Positions 27,222 to 38,155 of a stretch of DNA of 64,000 nucleotides are shown one piece after another. How positions within the stretch are numbered: position 1 is the stretch's first letter; every line of letters begins with the position of its first letter. The notes under the pieces are model-generated. The model searched no databases. It was given only the letters and a program-made list of their open reading frames with translations, and was not told the origin of the DNA. The DNA is from Lamellibrachia columna (Eukaryota > Annelida > Polychaeta > Sabellida > Siboglinidae), in assembly GCA_963662155.1 (NCBI GenBank), contig OY759262.1, forward strand, positions 19,652,198-19,716,197. The letters are read 5' to 3'. A program made the translations under genes and the position numbers.

Positions 27222-27990
27222 TACGCACTGTGTCTGCTCATAATACTTAAACCATTCACACACTACATATTTGAACTTCAATTGTCGTAACCTGATTTAG
27301 CGATGGGCTAAATCAGTTGAGGAGGGCTTTTAGTTTCACCCGGTCCACGCTGTTATCAGCCTTGCGTTGAACCCCTCGTTTGTTTTCCGTCCACCTTTTC
27401 ATCCAAGAAAGAAAATCTTCCGCAAAGTGTCAAGTCACAACAGGTAAACAAAGTCGTTTGGTCTTCTTGTCTTGTCTTGTCTTGATGCTTGTTAAAATGT
27501 TCTCAAGCAACCGTTTGTAATGTAGTGGCGCCGGATAGCAAGTTGACGCGCGCATGAATACAGACGAAATATAAGGTTAACGCCCCGGGGGTACGCCCGC
27601 CCTCGGGGTCACTGGGAAAACTCCAATGGTAAAGCTCGATTTCGGGGTATTTTTCGAGAGCATTTGGGAAAATTCCGCAGAGCTAAGTATACCCACAAAA
27701 TGTGTCTTCAAATAGTGTCTTACGAAGCATCCATCTAAATTACTCGGCAAATACGCGTACCTCGTGACCGACGTAGTTAGGAATGACGTACGATCCTACT
27801 GTGACATCATTGATCTGTGAAATCAACCAGTAACAGCGAAGGCAAACAGCAAAGCAACAGCGATAACGTGAGTTGTTTGGCTACTAATGATTAGCACTGC
27901 ACTGGATAATGGCAGATATGCACATTCACATTCCAATTGCATTGTTGCGTGATCTTCACAATAACTACACAAACGCCCACACCAATAAAG
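27219..27990. other. Unique intergenic DNA
   Basis: No supported gene; includes a short (tcttg)n run near 27,462-27,483. Confidence 0.4.
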
Positions 27991-27994
27991 GAGG

Positions 27995-28490
27995 TTTTAG
28001 GTAATTTCTTTTTTAGCGCTGTATCCAGTTCGTGAATCGTGGACCCTCAAAGCGGAACTACAAAGGAAGATCGCTGCAGTGGAACTGAGATGCTTCCGAA
28101 GAATCCTCGGCATCTCATACACCGACCACGTCACCAATGAAAACATCCGCAAGCTCAGATGGTCTGGGCGTGTAACGAGATCAAACGGATTCTCTAAAAA
28201 AACAATCATTCAGGGAACAGTGCAGGGGAAAAGAAGACGAGGAAGACAGACGAAGAGATGGACAAACAACATTGATGAATGGACAGGAAAGACCTTTGCA
28301 GAAACTCGGGCACTAGCACACAACCGCCAAAGCTGGAGCCGTCTTGTGCAGCTTTCATTGGAGCAGCGCCCCCTACGACAAAGCCGGGTTACGGGATCAG
28401 TAACAGCAGTAACAATAATCGAGTCCGTAGAACAGCTCAAAGCGTTACACACTTCACCCGTCGCAGACCTGTTCCTTGTAACGCCAACTG
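27995..28490 (+). mobile_element. RTE-like LINE C-terminal fragment
   Basis: The frame reads ESWTLKAELQRKIAAVELRC then FRRILGISYTDHVTNENIRK, LRWSGRVTRSNGFSKKTIIQ and GTVQGKRRRGRQTKRWTNNI. This is the C-terminal region after the RT domain of RTE-type LINEs. Relative to the usual layout about 25 residues are missing, in frame, between the TNENIRK and LRWSGRV segments. The frame is open for 140 codons, but the upstream RT is absent. It carries a CTCF-like sequence at 28,364-28,378. Confidence 0.75.
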
Positions 28491-28504
28491 AACTTCTGTA
28501 GAAA

Positions 28505-28570
28505 TCTTTCAATTACAGCGAGAAGAATATTCGTTCACATATATGTACACCCATCACTGTAATACAGGTA
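28505..28570 (-). mobile_element. Short SINE-like fragment
   Basis: The phrase gcgagaagaatattcgttcacatat resembles gcgaagattattcgttcac in the 43,830-44,130 copy. A partial match only. Confidence 0.3.
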
Positions 28571-28748
28571 ACAATAGCATTGTAAACTATATTATGAAAA
28601 AAATAAGACAAATTTACGCGTGATTAGAAACACCGTGGACCGGTGTGGTAAATATTAAGATAAAAATAATAATAGTAATAATAATGATAACAATACCAAT
28701 AATAATACATTAATTTTTACCGGGCGAAAAAGGGCAAACGTGGTTCGA

Positions 28749-28873
28749 CTCTATATACCATGACATAAGACAACTCTATATACCATGACATAAGACAACT
28801 CTATATACCATGACATAAGACAACTCTATATACCATGACATAAGACAACTCTATATACCATGACATAAGACAA
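28749..28873. repeat. 25-bp tandem repeat, 5 copies
   Basis: Five identical units containing ctctatataccatgacataa then gacaa. Confidence 0.97.
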
Positions 28874-29337
28874 CTCGCAAGTTACCAGATCTAAATATAC
28901 GAATACATTCTATCGATCATTGTAACCAAATAATGTTAACCGCGATGGGCTTAATCGAACGAGAAGGGAATTTTAAGCAACATATCTTGAACAGAGAGGC
29001 TCGGGCGTCTTTGTAGGAGAGAGAGGGGCCGATATGATCGGAATTTCCTGGACTATTTCAACAAATGTCATTCCATATTTATTTACTAATACATGCATGA
29101 ATGAAAGTTTACTATTTTACTAGATATCAGCTGGCCAAACAACTAAATGAATGGACGTACTGTTAATCTTGTATATATTTCGAAGGTTTGCTCTATCATA
29201 TATTAAAACATAATTACGTGATTGTTTGTTGAAATTTGAAAACAGACGTAGTTCTGTATAAAAACAAACTACACTAATTAATTTTATTTTTCTGGTGCTG
29301 CGAGTTACCGTAATAGAAACAGTTAAAGCCCGCGCGC
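28874..29337. other. Unique intergenic DNA
   Basis: AT-rich; nothing recognised. Confidence 0.4.
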
Positions 29338-29708
29338 AGCATTCTAGCCAATTTTTCGTCCACCGACAAATAATCAGCTAGTGTGCTGCGAATTCGGACA
29401 AATCTACAACAAGATCGATGCTTGTCGGGCAATATCTGACTGTGCTAGATCTCAAGACATCCTGTCGGGCCTTGCTGCGCTGTAGACACAGACAAACTGT
29501 CGGGGTCTGCGACCAATAGGAAGCGTGATTACAGTCACGTGCACAAACATTATTCCAAACATTTTGGCTGAATTTCAAACTCGCCACCAGAGTCGTGCTA
29601 GTCGCGACAAAATGTCGGCTAGCGAGCTGCGAGGTATCTGGCCCGACACATTCGACCCCGATGAAAAATCGGCAGTCCCTCGACGAAAAATCGGCTAGTG
29701 TGATGCTG
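29338..29708. mobile_element. MITE-like TIR element (CTAGCCRATTTTTCGTC)
   Basis: The left end gcattctagccaatttttcg and the inverse of the right end gcatcacactagccgatttttcg are imperfect inverted repeats about 370 bp apart. Related phrases (gtcggctagcgagctgcgag, aatcagctagtgtgctgcg) recur inside. No coding capacity. Target duplication not resolved. Confidence 0.5.
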
Positions 29709-31431
29709 ACCGAAAAATAATACTTGGGCGAGATTGCCTTTATTGGATTAGAATTAGTCAATTTTTATCTATAAATAAATAATAATTAAGAGGACTAAGA
29801 TTTAACTCAAGAAAAACTATGTGTGCTGCAAAGCATGTTTTACATTTACCCATTTTTTTATCAAAGTATTAAATTTAAATGGTGATTTTGTTGGGAGAGG
29901 AACTATCCTATTGCAGAGTCGGCGACGAGGGAGTATTATCAAACTGGTATATATGGGCATACTGAGAGGGTGAATCACTGAGAATAGGTGAAATGGGAGA
30001 GGTATCCGTTGACCCCGGGGAATGCAACAGCGGAAGGTGTCGTCTGCCACCGACACTTCACGCCAAGTCAACAGCGAAATGCGCCTTTCCAGTGACGCGC
30101 TAACAGGCAGTTTGACGAATGACCAGTATATTGGTAAGAGTATCTTACTATAGTAATTGGGCATATCGAATGAATTACAAGAATCGAGAATCGTGATGTA
30201 TAAAACATAATAGTCTAGATCCATCGATCTACAAAGTGTCCGCCTGTGGTGTCGCTGATCGCCTGTTTCCTCTTATTTTCGCTGGCTTTTCTTTCCATTT
30301 TCTTAATGCAAATCGCGTATGTATCGATGGTAACTTTTTTTCTGGTTAGACGAGGTAAAATTTGGTGAAAAATTAGTACAATGTATTTGTAATTGATTCT
30401 AACAAATACCGCTAACTTAAAAACTACAATAAAAACATTTAAAAAAAACTATGTCGGCGGTATGCCATAGAAGTTAACTCAATGTGTGACGTTTAGCCAA
30501 CATTATTCGGTATGACATCAAAATGTTTAATTTTTTAGAAATTCCAACAAAATAGTATTTCCAGTACGACACAAATATGCATCACGTATCTATAAATGTA
30601 GGCCCCTATCTATGGTTAAGGCATATTATATCAATACTACCGAGATCTTTAGGCCCAACTTCGGGTTTTGGATACTCCAAACGGAGTGATGTCCTGTCAA
30701 CGTGTCGAATGCCGTCTTGACAGGTCGATTTCGGGCTACGTCAATTTTTAAGGACACGTTATGAAACCTGTCATAAACATATCCGATGAAAAAAGAGCAG
30801 TGTCAAATACCGGGAATTTCAGCCTGCGCTATTTTGCAATCTACGCGATCGAAGGCGAACGTCACTGGATTCGGTAACACCGCTTACAGACATCGGTGTC
30901 TTTGATTAATCATGGCCGCTTGTTCACTTCACCTGAAGCAGGATCATCGACTCTAACATAAAACATTACGATTGTGCTCCCGTCAATTGCACGCCGCCGC
31001 TTAGGACCCTGGGAAATGTGCGTCGTTGTCTATACGTGCGTCAGACTCCTGCGTCAAAAAAAATACAAAACATTGCTTGTTTTGACGCATCCGTGGGTGC
31101 ATTTTTGACGGACCATTGTGTACTTCTGATGCACCCCTGGAGATATCTTGACAGACCATCTTGGACCAATATTTTAAAGTCAGACGCCTTATCGATTACG
31201 TCATTATATACTCCTCGGGCGTGAGCGGATAGGTTCGGTTGTCGGCGGGCGCGAGTGTTGAGAATAACTGTTAAAATTAATAGTAAATAATATAATAGCA
31301 AACTAATTAATTACAATAGTGAATATGTATGTATATCAGCATTCTAATTGGTTTGTTGGGGGGTAACAACATGTTAGAATCAATTAAGTCGCTGGCTGCC
31401 GTCATTCTAATCGTTTTGTGGCTAAAACGTG
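29709..31431. other. Unique intergenic DNA
   Basis: No gene recognised. A moderately GC-rich stretch at 29,990-30,120 and one at 30,640-31,240 interrupt AT-rich sequence. Confidence 0.4.
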
Positions 31432-31554
31432 CAGCGGACATTGCCGGACCTTGACACACCCCTCGTACACATTTATGACCCAGCGGACATTGCCGGACCT
31501 TGACACACCCCTCGTACACATTTATGACCCAGCGGACATTGCCGGACCTTGACA
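31432..31554. repeat. 49-bp minisatellite, left part
   Basis: About 2.5 units containing cagcggacattgccggacc, ttgacacacccctcgtacac and atttatgac. The array breaks off at ttgaca, where the LINE 3' end begins. It continues at 36,634 on the other side of the LINE. Confidence 0.95.
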
Positions 31555-31777
31555 GACAGACAGACAAAATCGTTTATTTATCCATTTGTACATAGTATTA
31601 CAGTAACTGTAATTCCTATTAATTAATATATTTAGTACAACGTGGATTTGGGAGACTCCTATTAAGACTAAAGAAGTCGCTCTCATAGGAGCCACCTTGG
31701 TACGTTTTCATTGAATTTATTGTATATTTCCGCTTGTGTAGATTAACGTTAACACGTACAGCTAGATTAATTATTTA

Positions 31778-34700
31778 TTATTGACCATGCGTGCAAGTGT
31801 AGCAGTTAACTTCGGTGCATATGCATACATAGCTTTTTATAATAATTTTTTTAGCATAAGATATATATCCCTGTAAGCTGTGTGTGGTCACCTTATCTTT
31901 TAATATGTCTGGAGTATTGTTGATGATATGTGGTAAATTATATTTCAGACACTTTTTTGCAAATTCGTGTTGTGTTCTAAATGTGTGTATTTTGTTGTGT
32001 TTACGCGTGAAATGATTATGTATGTGTGTATTCTGGTTTATCGGCCAGCTTTGTAAGTATGCTGGTAATTGTTTGTGTATGAATTTATAATAAAATCGTA
32101 GTATCTGTACTTTAAGTAAGTCTTCAACCTTTAGAACAGAGAGGCTTTTAAATAATGGTTCCGTATGTGAGTTATATTTGGTTACAGATATTATTCTAAT
32201 TGCTTTCTTCTGTAATTTTATTATCCTATTACACTGATAGCCCCAAATCATTAGGCAGTAATTTATGTGGGGTAATATTAATGAATTATACAGTATAATT
32301 CTGATACTTTTTGGTAAGACATGCTTCAATTTGTTTATAATTCCGATTGTCCTAGAACACTTATTTGCTATTTTCTCAATGTGTTTATTCCAATTTAAAT
32401 GTGTGTCTAATATTAAACCTAAGAAGTTGAAATGTTGGACTCTTTCAATGTTTACACCATCTATTGTTAGTGTTGGTACTGTTACCTTTTTGTTTGGCAT
32501 TTGAAAAATCATATATTTAGTTTTGTTGATATTTAATGTTAATTTATTTAATTTTAACCATTCTGCTATGTTGTGTAGTTCTGTATTTATCATATGTTCA
32601 GTATTTGGATTGTTTGTACCATTTGTAAAAGACCCGAGCGTACTTACTAAAGAAGTATCATCGGCATATGTAATGAATTTAAAGACATTACTGGCTTGTG
32701 AGAAATCGTTAATATATATAATGAATAACAGAGGACCTAGTATTGAGCCTTGTGGGACTCCCGTGTTTATAGGTAAGACATTTGATTTTATGTCATCAAT
32801 TTTTACAAATTGCTCACGGTTTGTTAAGTAACTCTTTAGTAATTGTAATGCTGATGGTTCCAACCCATAATGTTCTAATTTTTTTAAGAGGATTGTGTGG
32901 TCAAGTGTATCAAATGCTTTCGATAAATCAAGAAATATACTGATGGGTAATTGGTTGTTATCCAAGTGTGTAGTGATCCTATCGACTATTTCTAGAGCTG
33001 CATATTCAGTTGAATGGTGGGGTCTGAATCCATATTGACTATCAGACAGTAGTTTTGTATTAGTAAAATACATGAGTAATTGGTTATTCATAATTCTTTC
33101 CAATACTTTTGAAATAATAGGCAAAAGGGATATTGGTCTATAATTTGTGAATAATGTGGGATAATTTTTCTTAAATATAGGAATAACTTTTGCTACTTTA
33201 AGTTTGTCAGGAAATTGTCCTGTGTTCAGCACTTGATTTATTAATAATGTTAAAGGTTTCACTATATCTGGTTCAATAAGTTTTAATAATTTGCTGGATA
33301 TTCCATCACAACCATAGCTATTTTTATTTGGAAGGTTATTGATTATTTGTGATACGGATTCCTCTTGTATTTCTGTGAATCTGAAACCATTTGTATTCTT
33401 GTTTTTGAGAAATTTAGTGATATTATTTACAGTTGTACATTGTATGTTTTCCGCAAGATTAGGGCCTGTTTCCGTAAAGATATGATTAAATTCATTAGCT
33501 ATGTCAATCTTATTAGTATATGTCTTGTTATTTTGTTTAAAATATGTTGGAAATTGCGTACTAGATTTGTGTCTTGATATAATTTCATTAATTGCTTTCC
33601 ATGTATTTGCTGCATTAAATTTGTATTTGTCGAAAAGTTGTACATAGTGTAATCTCTTTGCTTCACGAATGTTCTTCTTAAGTATTACGTTGTATGTTTT
33701 TAGATTAGTGCAACTTGTGGTATATTGTGCACAATCAGGATCTAACATCTTCAGTTGTTTGTATAATTTATCTCTATATTTAATTGATCTTAATATACCT
33801 TTCGTTATCCAGTTTGATTTTTTATGTCTGTATTTGTGGAATTTGACAACTTTGGTTTGTATGTGTTTATTTTTAGTCGTTTCTATTATTTGATCTATAA
33901 GGTTATAATTGGAATTTGTATCAGCATTAGGACTCTTATCCATTTTGCTATAAATGTCTGCTGCATGAATGTCATGTTTAACTTTTAATAAGGCTTCATT
34001 AGTTTCCATGTGTATCTTAGTTGTTTTAGGATTTAATTGTTTGTTTTGTGTTGTGTCCATAAAGATAAAATAGGGTTGGTGATCTGAGAATTGTTTTATG
34101 AGTATACCTGCTCTGCTCTCTAGAATTGTTTTTGTTAATTTACAGAAAAGATTATCTATTAGTGTACCGTGTTTTTCTGAAAATCTAGTTGGTAGTGTAA
34201 TTTGGGGATACATACTATGTGATGTAAGAAGATCAAAGAAATCACTGATCAGTTCATCTTCATTTAACTTTAGCAGGTTTATGTTATAATCACCGGCAAA
34301 GATTACATTGTGTTGTATTTGGTCTAGGGATGATAGCAGTAGTGAAAATTCTGTTATAAACTGTTTCAGGTTATCAATTAGATTCCTTGGAGGCCTGTAA
34401 ATATTTCCTATTATTGCTGGTTTGGTCAAACCACCTTCACTTACTTTAATAATAAGCCCTTCCCAAAGTTCATAGTTGTTTAGATTTTGAATCACTTCGT
34501 ATGTATATTTTGAGTCAACGTATATGATTAGTCCTCCCTTTTTACTGGATGTTTTTCCCTGTGTAATGCAATTGTATCCTTCCAGCTGTATGTGTGAGAA
34601 ATCATCATTTTTAGATATACAACTCTCTTGTAGGCATATAACACTAAGTTGAATATTTTCAGTTTTTAATTCCTCTACGAATGCCTCTAATTCGCTAAAT

Positions 34701-34912
34701 TTGGCATTAATAGATTGTATATTTGAGCTTATTATGCTGAAGCAATTTTTTTTCTTTTTACACAAAGCATCAAATGCATCCGAATCAAAATATGAGGATA
34801 GACGTATGGGTTTTAATTCATTAGTCTGATTTGTATTATCATCTAAGATATTATTTAAAAAGTTGTTCTGTAAGCCACCCAAATACTGTAGAAATGATTC
34901 ATCCGATGTCAT
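31778..34912 (-). CDS. LINE ORF2: AP endonuclease plus reverse transcriptase (1,044 aa)
   Basis: This is the enzyme of target-primed reverse transcription: it nicks chromosomal DNA and copies the element RNA at the nick. The APE endonuclease occupies about residues 55-285, with N64 (SSNIQS), E96 (CLQES), D208/N210 (AGDYNIN), TLIDN at 250-254 and SDH at 276-278, all intact. The RT spans about 510-860: YRPISLLPIISKVLERI (591-607), FLDLSKAFDTLDH (660-672), GVPQGSILGPLLFIIYINDF (718-737) and the catalytic YADD (749-752). A thumb and a C-terminal region follow, with LPHINYCLMIWG. No stop or frameshift is seen, and length suits a full CR1/L2-type ORF2. The start is the first ATG (MTSDESFL). It is preceded by a 690-bp spacer from ORF1, so internal reinitiation or a separate mechanism would be needed for translation. 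Confidence 0.93.
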   Translation of the reverse strand: MTSDESFLQYLGGLQNNFLNNILDDNTNQTNELKPIRLSSYFDSDAFDALCKKKKNCFSIISSNIQSINAKFSELEAFVEELKTENIQLSVICLQESCISKNDDFSHIQLEGYNCITQGKTSSKKGGLIIYVDSKYTYEVIQNLNNYELWEGLIIKVSEGGLTKPAIIGNIYRPPRNLIDNLKQFITEFSLLLSSLDQIQHNVIFAGDYNINLLKLNEDELISDFFDLLTSHSMYPQITLPTRFSEKHGTLIDNLFCKLTKTILESRAGILIKQFSDHQPYFIFMDTTQNKQLNPKTTKIHMETNEALLKVKHDIHAADIYSKMDKSPNADTNSNYNLIDQIIETTKNKHIQTKVVKFHKYRHKKSNWITKGILRSIKYRDKLYKQLKMLDPDCAQYTTSCTNLKTYNVILKKNIREAKRLHYVQLFDKYKFNAANTWKAINEIISRHKSSTQFPTYFKQNNKTYTNKIDIANEFNHIFTETGPNLAENIQCTTVNNITKFLKNKNTNGFRFTEIQEESVSQIINNLPNKNSYGCDGISSKLLKLIEPDIVKPLTLLINQVLNTGQFPDKLKVAKVIPIFKKNYPTLFTNYRPISLLPIISKVLERIMNNQLLMYFTNTKLLSDSQYGFRPHHSTEYAALEIVDRITTHLDNNQLPISIFLDLSKAFDTLDHTILLKKLEHYGLEPSALQLLKSYLTNREQFVKIDDIKSNVLPINTGVPQGSILGPLLFIIYINDFSQASNVFKFITYADDTSLVSTLGSFTNGTNNPNTEHMINTELHNIAEWLKLNKLTLNINKTKYMIFQMPNKKVTVPTLTIDGVNIERVQHFNFLGLILDTHLNWNKHIEKIANKCSRTIGIINKLKHVLPKSIRIILYNSLILPHINYCLMIWGYQCNRIIKLQKKAIRIISVTKYNSHTEPLFKSLSVLKVEDLLKVQILRFYYKFIHKQLPAYLQSWPINQNTHIHNHFTRKHNKIHTFRTQHEFAKKCLKYNLPHIINNTPDILKDKVTTHSLQGYISYAKKIIIKSYVCICTEVNCYTCTHGQ

Positions 34913-35602
34913 TTAGTGTTCATAGTTTGCTTATGTGAACTGTGCAGCATGATATGCGTCAGGTGATTTCTTGATACATTATATCTTGTATACCTCATAT
35001 GCATCATTTAAAAATGTTTCATGTTGATTGTGCGTATGTTTGTATGTGTTGTAGCGTGATAATGTTATGCTCTTGTGGATGTTATTCGAATTTGATGTTA
35101 TGTATTCTGCACCAACGAAGATGCATACATGAGTAAACATAATAATAAACGTTGTCTGTGTAACAATTGTTGTCAAAGAAAAAAATGAGTATTTCAAAAT
35201 TAAGTATGAAAAAAAAAACATCATAGACATCGATCGAACTAACTGTTCGGGGAGTATTAAAAATTAAAAGAATAAGGAGAGATCCTGTTCAAGCCAGAAT
35301 ACATTAATAATATAATGTGTTATAACTAATATGCTGCAATCTCTGGCCCGATAATCATTATTTCATATGTCACTTAGAATGTTCAGAGGCACAGTGGTAG
35401 CAACTTTGAATGTTCAAGAATGTTTCAGAATAATGTTCGGAGCCGTTTAATATATATTTAAGTCTTTGGTCCACATAATGCCACTACACAAAATGTTGGC
35501 AGTTGGCACTAGTGGTGTTACCTGTGGCTTCTGTCCAAGCGATCGGTCTACGAGAAGGTGTAGGTGTTCAGTGTACAGTGAACAAGGAATGTTCAGATCC
35601 AT
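34913..35602 (-). other. LINE inter-ORF spacer
   Basis: A 690-bp AT-rich gap between ORF1 and ORF2, unusually long for a two-ORF LINE. A short frame (35,230-34,979) has no recognised domain. Confidence 0.6.
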
Positions 35603-36304
35603 TTAATACATGTCCAAGTCTTTTGCAGAGTGGATTTCTTTGATCATTCCGGTGTTTGTCTTTACGAGAACTCTTCCTGTATATGTCCAACAATCGTTGA
35701 TTTTGTTTTCTTTTTTGAGTGATCTAGCTTTGTATGCTAGTGCTGCCCTCTTCGATGTCAGATCTTCGTTGATATATACTTGTTCGTCTCGATGGTGCTG
35801 ATTGTGGTTCTTCAGTTTGGTTCGTGACCGATACACGTCGTCTCTTACCGCCTCGCTACGAAAGCGCACTATGATCGTGCGTCTATGGGGGCGATCACGA
35901 TTGTCAGTCTTCTGGCCGATGCGATGGCTTCTTTCCAGATCGGAAGCGCCTAAGTTATCGATTCCCATCTTCTTAATTGTTGTAATCACTAGATCGTTCG
36001 TTACCTCGTTTGTAGTTTCTGGGATGCCGGAGATGCGGAGGTTAGGACGACGCGTGTACTGTTCGCGTCTGTCTGCCTCCACCTCCAAGGTTTCCACCTT
36101 CTCCTCCAGTGTGCGTATTTTTGTGGTCAGGGCGGCAGTCACTCTCTCCATGTTCTCGAGTCGTACGTTTAGTTTTTGGGCAACGACATCGGCGATTTGT
36201 TCCGCAAAGTTCGCGATAAAGGATTCGTCCCTCAAAATTTCCATAAGTTTGGCCGTGGTAGAGTCGTCGCTCGAAGCACTGTATTTACGCGACTTCGGCC
36301 CCAT
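35603..36304 (-). CDS. LINE ORF1: coiled-coil RNA-binding protein (233 aa)
   Basis: This is the presumed nucleic-acid-binding and chaperone protein of the LINE ribonucleoprotein. A heptad-rich coiled coil lies at about residues 45-82 (ENMERVTAALTTKIRTLEEK, VETLEVEADRREQY). It is followed by an RRM-like segment starting LRISGIPE and including DLERSHRIGQK and RRTIIVRFRSEAVRDDVYRS, and a basic C-terminal part (AALAYKARSLKKENKI). This is the L1-ORF1p-like (Transposase_22-type) layout seen in many L2 and CR1-group elements. The frame is complete from MGPKSRKY to the stop. It lies in the same orientation 690 bp upstream of ORF2. Confidence 0.88.
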   Translation of the reverse strand: MGPKSRKYSASSDDSTTAKLMEILRDESFIANFAEQIADVVAQKLNVRLENMERVTAALTTKIRTLEEKVETLEVEADRREQYTRRPNLRISGIPETTNEVTNDLVITTIKKMGIDNLGASDLERSHRIGQKTDNRDRPHRRTIIVRFRSEAVRDDVYRSRTKLKNHNQHHRDEQVYINEDLTSKRAALAYKARSLKKENKINDCWTYTGRVLVKTNTGMIKEIHSAKDLDMY

Positions 36305-36633
36305 CGTATTGTAGTTGGCTGTTTAGGTGTTTGGAGCTGGACTTTGGCCGCTCAGTCAGTCAGACAATGGGGCGCTAGCCGTTACGCATCAGTAGACACT
36401 TTCTGGGCGATAATGCGGTTCCGAATCTATTTACAGCACATGTCATCAGATTCACTTGTTTCTTTACTCTTCTTGATCTGACTGTCCTTCTCACCCATTC
36501 AGCTTTACTCTTTCTATACTTTTGCTGTCTCAGTCTCTCAACTCCTTGATGTTTCCTCTTTTCCCCTCTGTCATAGTTAGCCGCTTAGCATCCCGGTTGT
36601 TTTGCTCTGGTCCACTCTGATGTGTCGACCATA

Positions 36634-37232
36634 TTGACACACCCCTCGTACACATTTATGACCCAGCGGACATTGCCGGACCTTGACACACCCCTTGTAC
36701 ACATTTATGACCCAGCGGACATTTCCGGACCTTGACACACCCCTCGTATACATTTATGACCCAGCGGACATTGCCGGACCTTGACACACCCCTCGTACAC
36801 ATTTATGACCCAGCGGACATTGACACACCCCTCGTACACATTTATGACCCAGCGGACATTGCCGGACCTTGACACACCCCTCGTACACATTTATGACACA
36901 GCGGACATTGCCGGACCTTGACACACCCCTCGTACACATTTATGACCCAGCGGACATTTCCGGACCTTGACACACCCCTCGTATACATTTATGACACAGC
37001 GGACATTGCCGGACCTTGACACACCCCTCGTACACATTTATGACCCAGCGGACATTGACACACCCCTCGTATACATTTATGACCCAGCGGACATTTCCGG
37101 ACCTTGACACACCCCTCGTACACATTTATGACACAGCGGACATTGCCGGACCTTGACACACCCCTCGTACACATTTATGACCCAGCGGACATTGCCGGAC
37201 CTTGACACACCCTTCGTACACATTTATGACCA
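36634..37232. repeat. 49-bp minisatellite with 235-bp higher-order period
   Basis: About 12 units of the same 49-bp repeat as at 31,432. Two units lack ccggaccttg and are 39 bp long. Variant bases (gtatac for gtacac, gacaca for gaccca, atttccgg for attgccgg) recur with a spacing of 235 bp, which equals four 49-bp units plus one 39-bp unit. The minus-strand MCTRGVSRSGNVR frames are repeat artefacts. Confidence 0.95.
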
Positions 37233-37237
37233 ACCAA

Positions 37238-38155
37238 AATAGATGGAGAAGTTTCAAACTGGAAATCAGTTTTGAGTGGGGTACCACAAGGATCAGTATT
37301 AGGACCTTTATTATTCTTAATATACGTCAATGACTTGGACGACAATATAACAAGTAACGTACTCAAATTTGCAGATGACACAAAAGTGTTTAGAAAGGTT
37401 AACACTGATGGTGATAAACAACATTTACAAAACGATCTAAACAGATTAGTGAAATGGTCTGAGAAATGGCAGATGTTCAATTTTGGGAAATGTAAATGCC
37501 TACATACAGGACATGGGAACTTGGATGTAAACTATAAAATGGGAGATACCGCTCTGGGTATTACTGTAAAAGAAAAGGACTTAGGAGTTACAATAAGTGC
37601 TGATATGAAAGTTTCAGAGCAGTGTGGTATTGCAGCTTCAAAGGCTAATCAAATTCTTAGGTTGATTAAGAGAAACATAACTTACAAGGATAAAAAGCTA
37701 ATTATACCTCTGTATAAAGCAATAGTTAGACCTCATTTAGAATATTGTATACAGGCGTGGATACCATATCGTAAGAAGGATATAGATACATTTGAACGCA
37801 TATAGAGGAGAGCAACTCAAATTATTTCAGAACTGAGAGACCTTAGTTATGAAGAATGCCTGACAGAATGTGGTTTAACAACTTTAGAGACAAAGATGTT
37901 TAGAGGAGATCAGATTGAAGTTTTTAAGATGGGTATGAAAATATTTATAGAAATATGTTTTTCTCTCTCAAGAAAGATAGCAGAACTAGAGGACTTGAGG
38001 TAAAGTAACTAAAGAATCAGTGTAGACTGGATATCAGGAAGTACTCATTCTCACAGAGGTAGTAAATGAATGGAACTCTCGATAAGCCAATGGTTTCCTT
38101 GCCCACTTGCCATCTGGGCCTTTGCTTGGATGGCAAATCTTGTTAAATCTTTTTC
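37238..38155 (+). mobile_element. CR1-like LINE fragment (family A), 5' truncated
   Basis: Begins immediately after the minisatellite. The frame at 37,272-37,805 (177 codons) reads [20 protein letters not shown], then [30 protein letters not shown] and AIVRPHLEYCIQAW, that is RT palm motif to thumb. After a stop at about 37,803 it continues RRATQIISELRDLSYEECLT and TMFRGDQIEVFKM-type sequence with frame breaks. The 3' tail (ggaactctcgataagccaat, cccacttgccatctggg, aatcttgttaa) ends near 38,155. The amino half of RT and the endonuclease are missing. Confidence 0.88.

Larger units (their letters stand above)
31555..36633 (-). mobile_element. Near-intact CR1/L2-like LINE inserted in a minisatellite
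   Basis: A 5.08-kb non-LTR retrotransposon on the minus strand: 5' UTR (36,633-36,305), ORF1 (36,304-35,603), a 690-bp spacer, ORF2 (34,912-31,778) and a 3' UTR ending in (TGTC)n. Both flanks are the same 49-bp minisatellite. The bases ttgaca occur at 31549-31554 and again at 36634-36639, and may be the target duplication. Both ORFs are open, so the insertion appears young. The superfamily call is from APE and RT motifs; whether it is L2, Crack or CR1 proper needs a tree. Confidence 0.9.

Noticed and set aside
36705..37174. Series of 61-residue Cys-rich frames (MCTRGVSRSGNVR)
   Set aside because: They are one minisatellite read repeatedly; identical frames recur every 235 bp.
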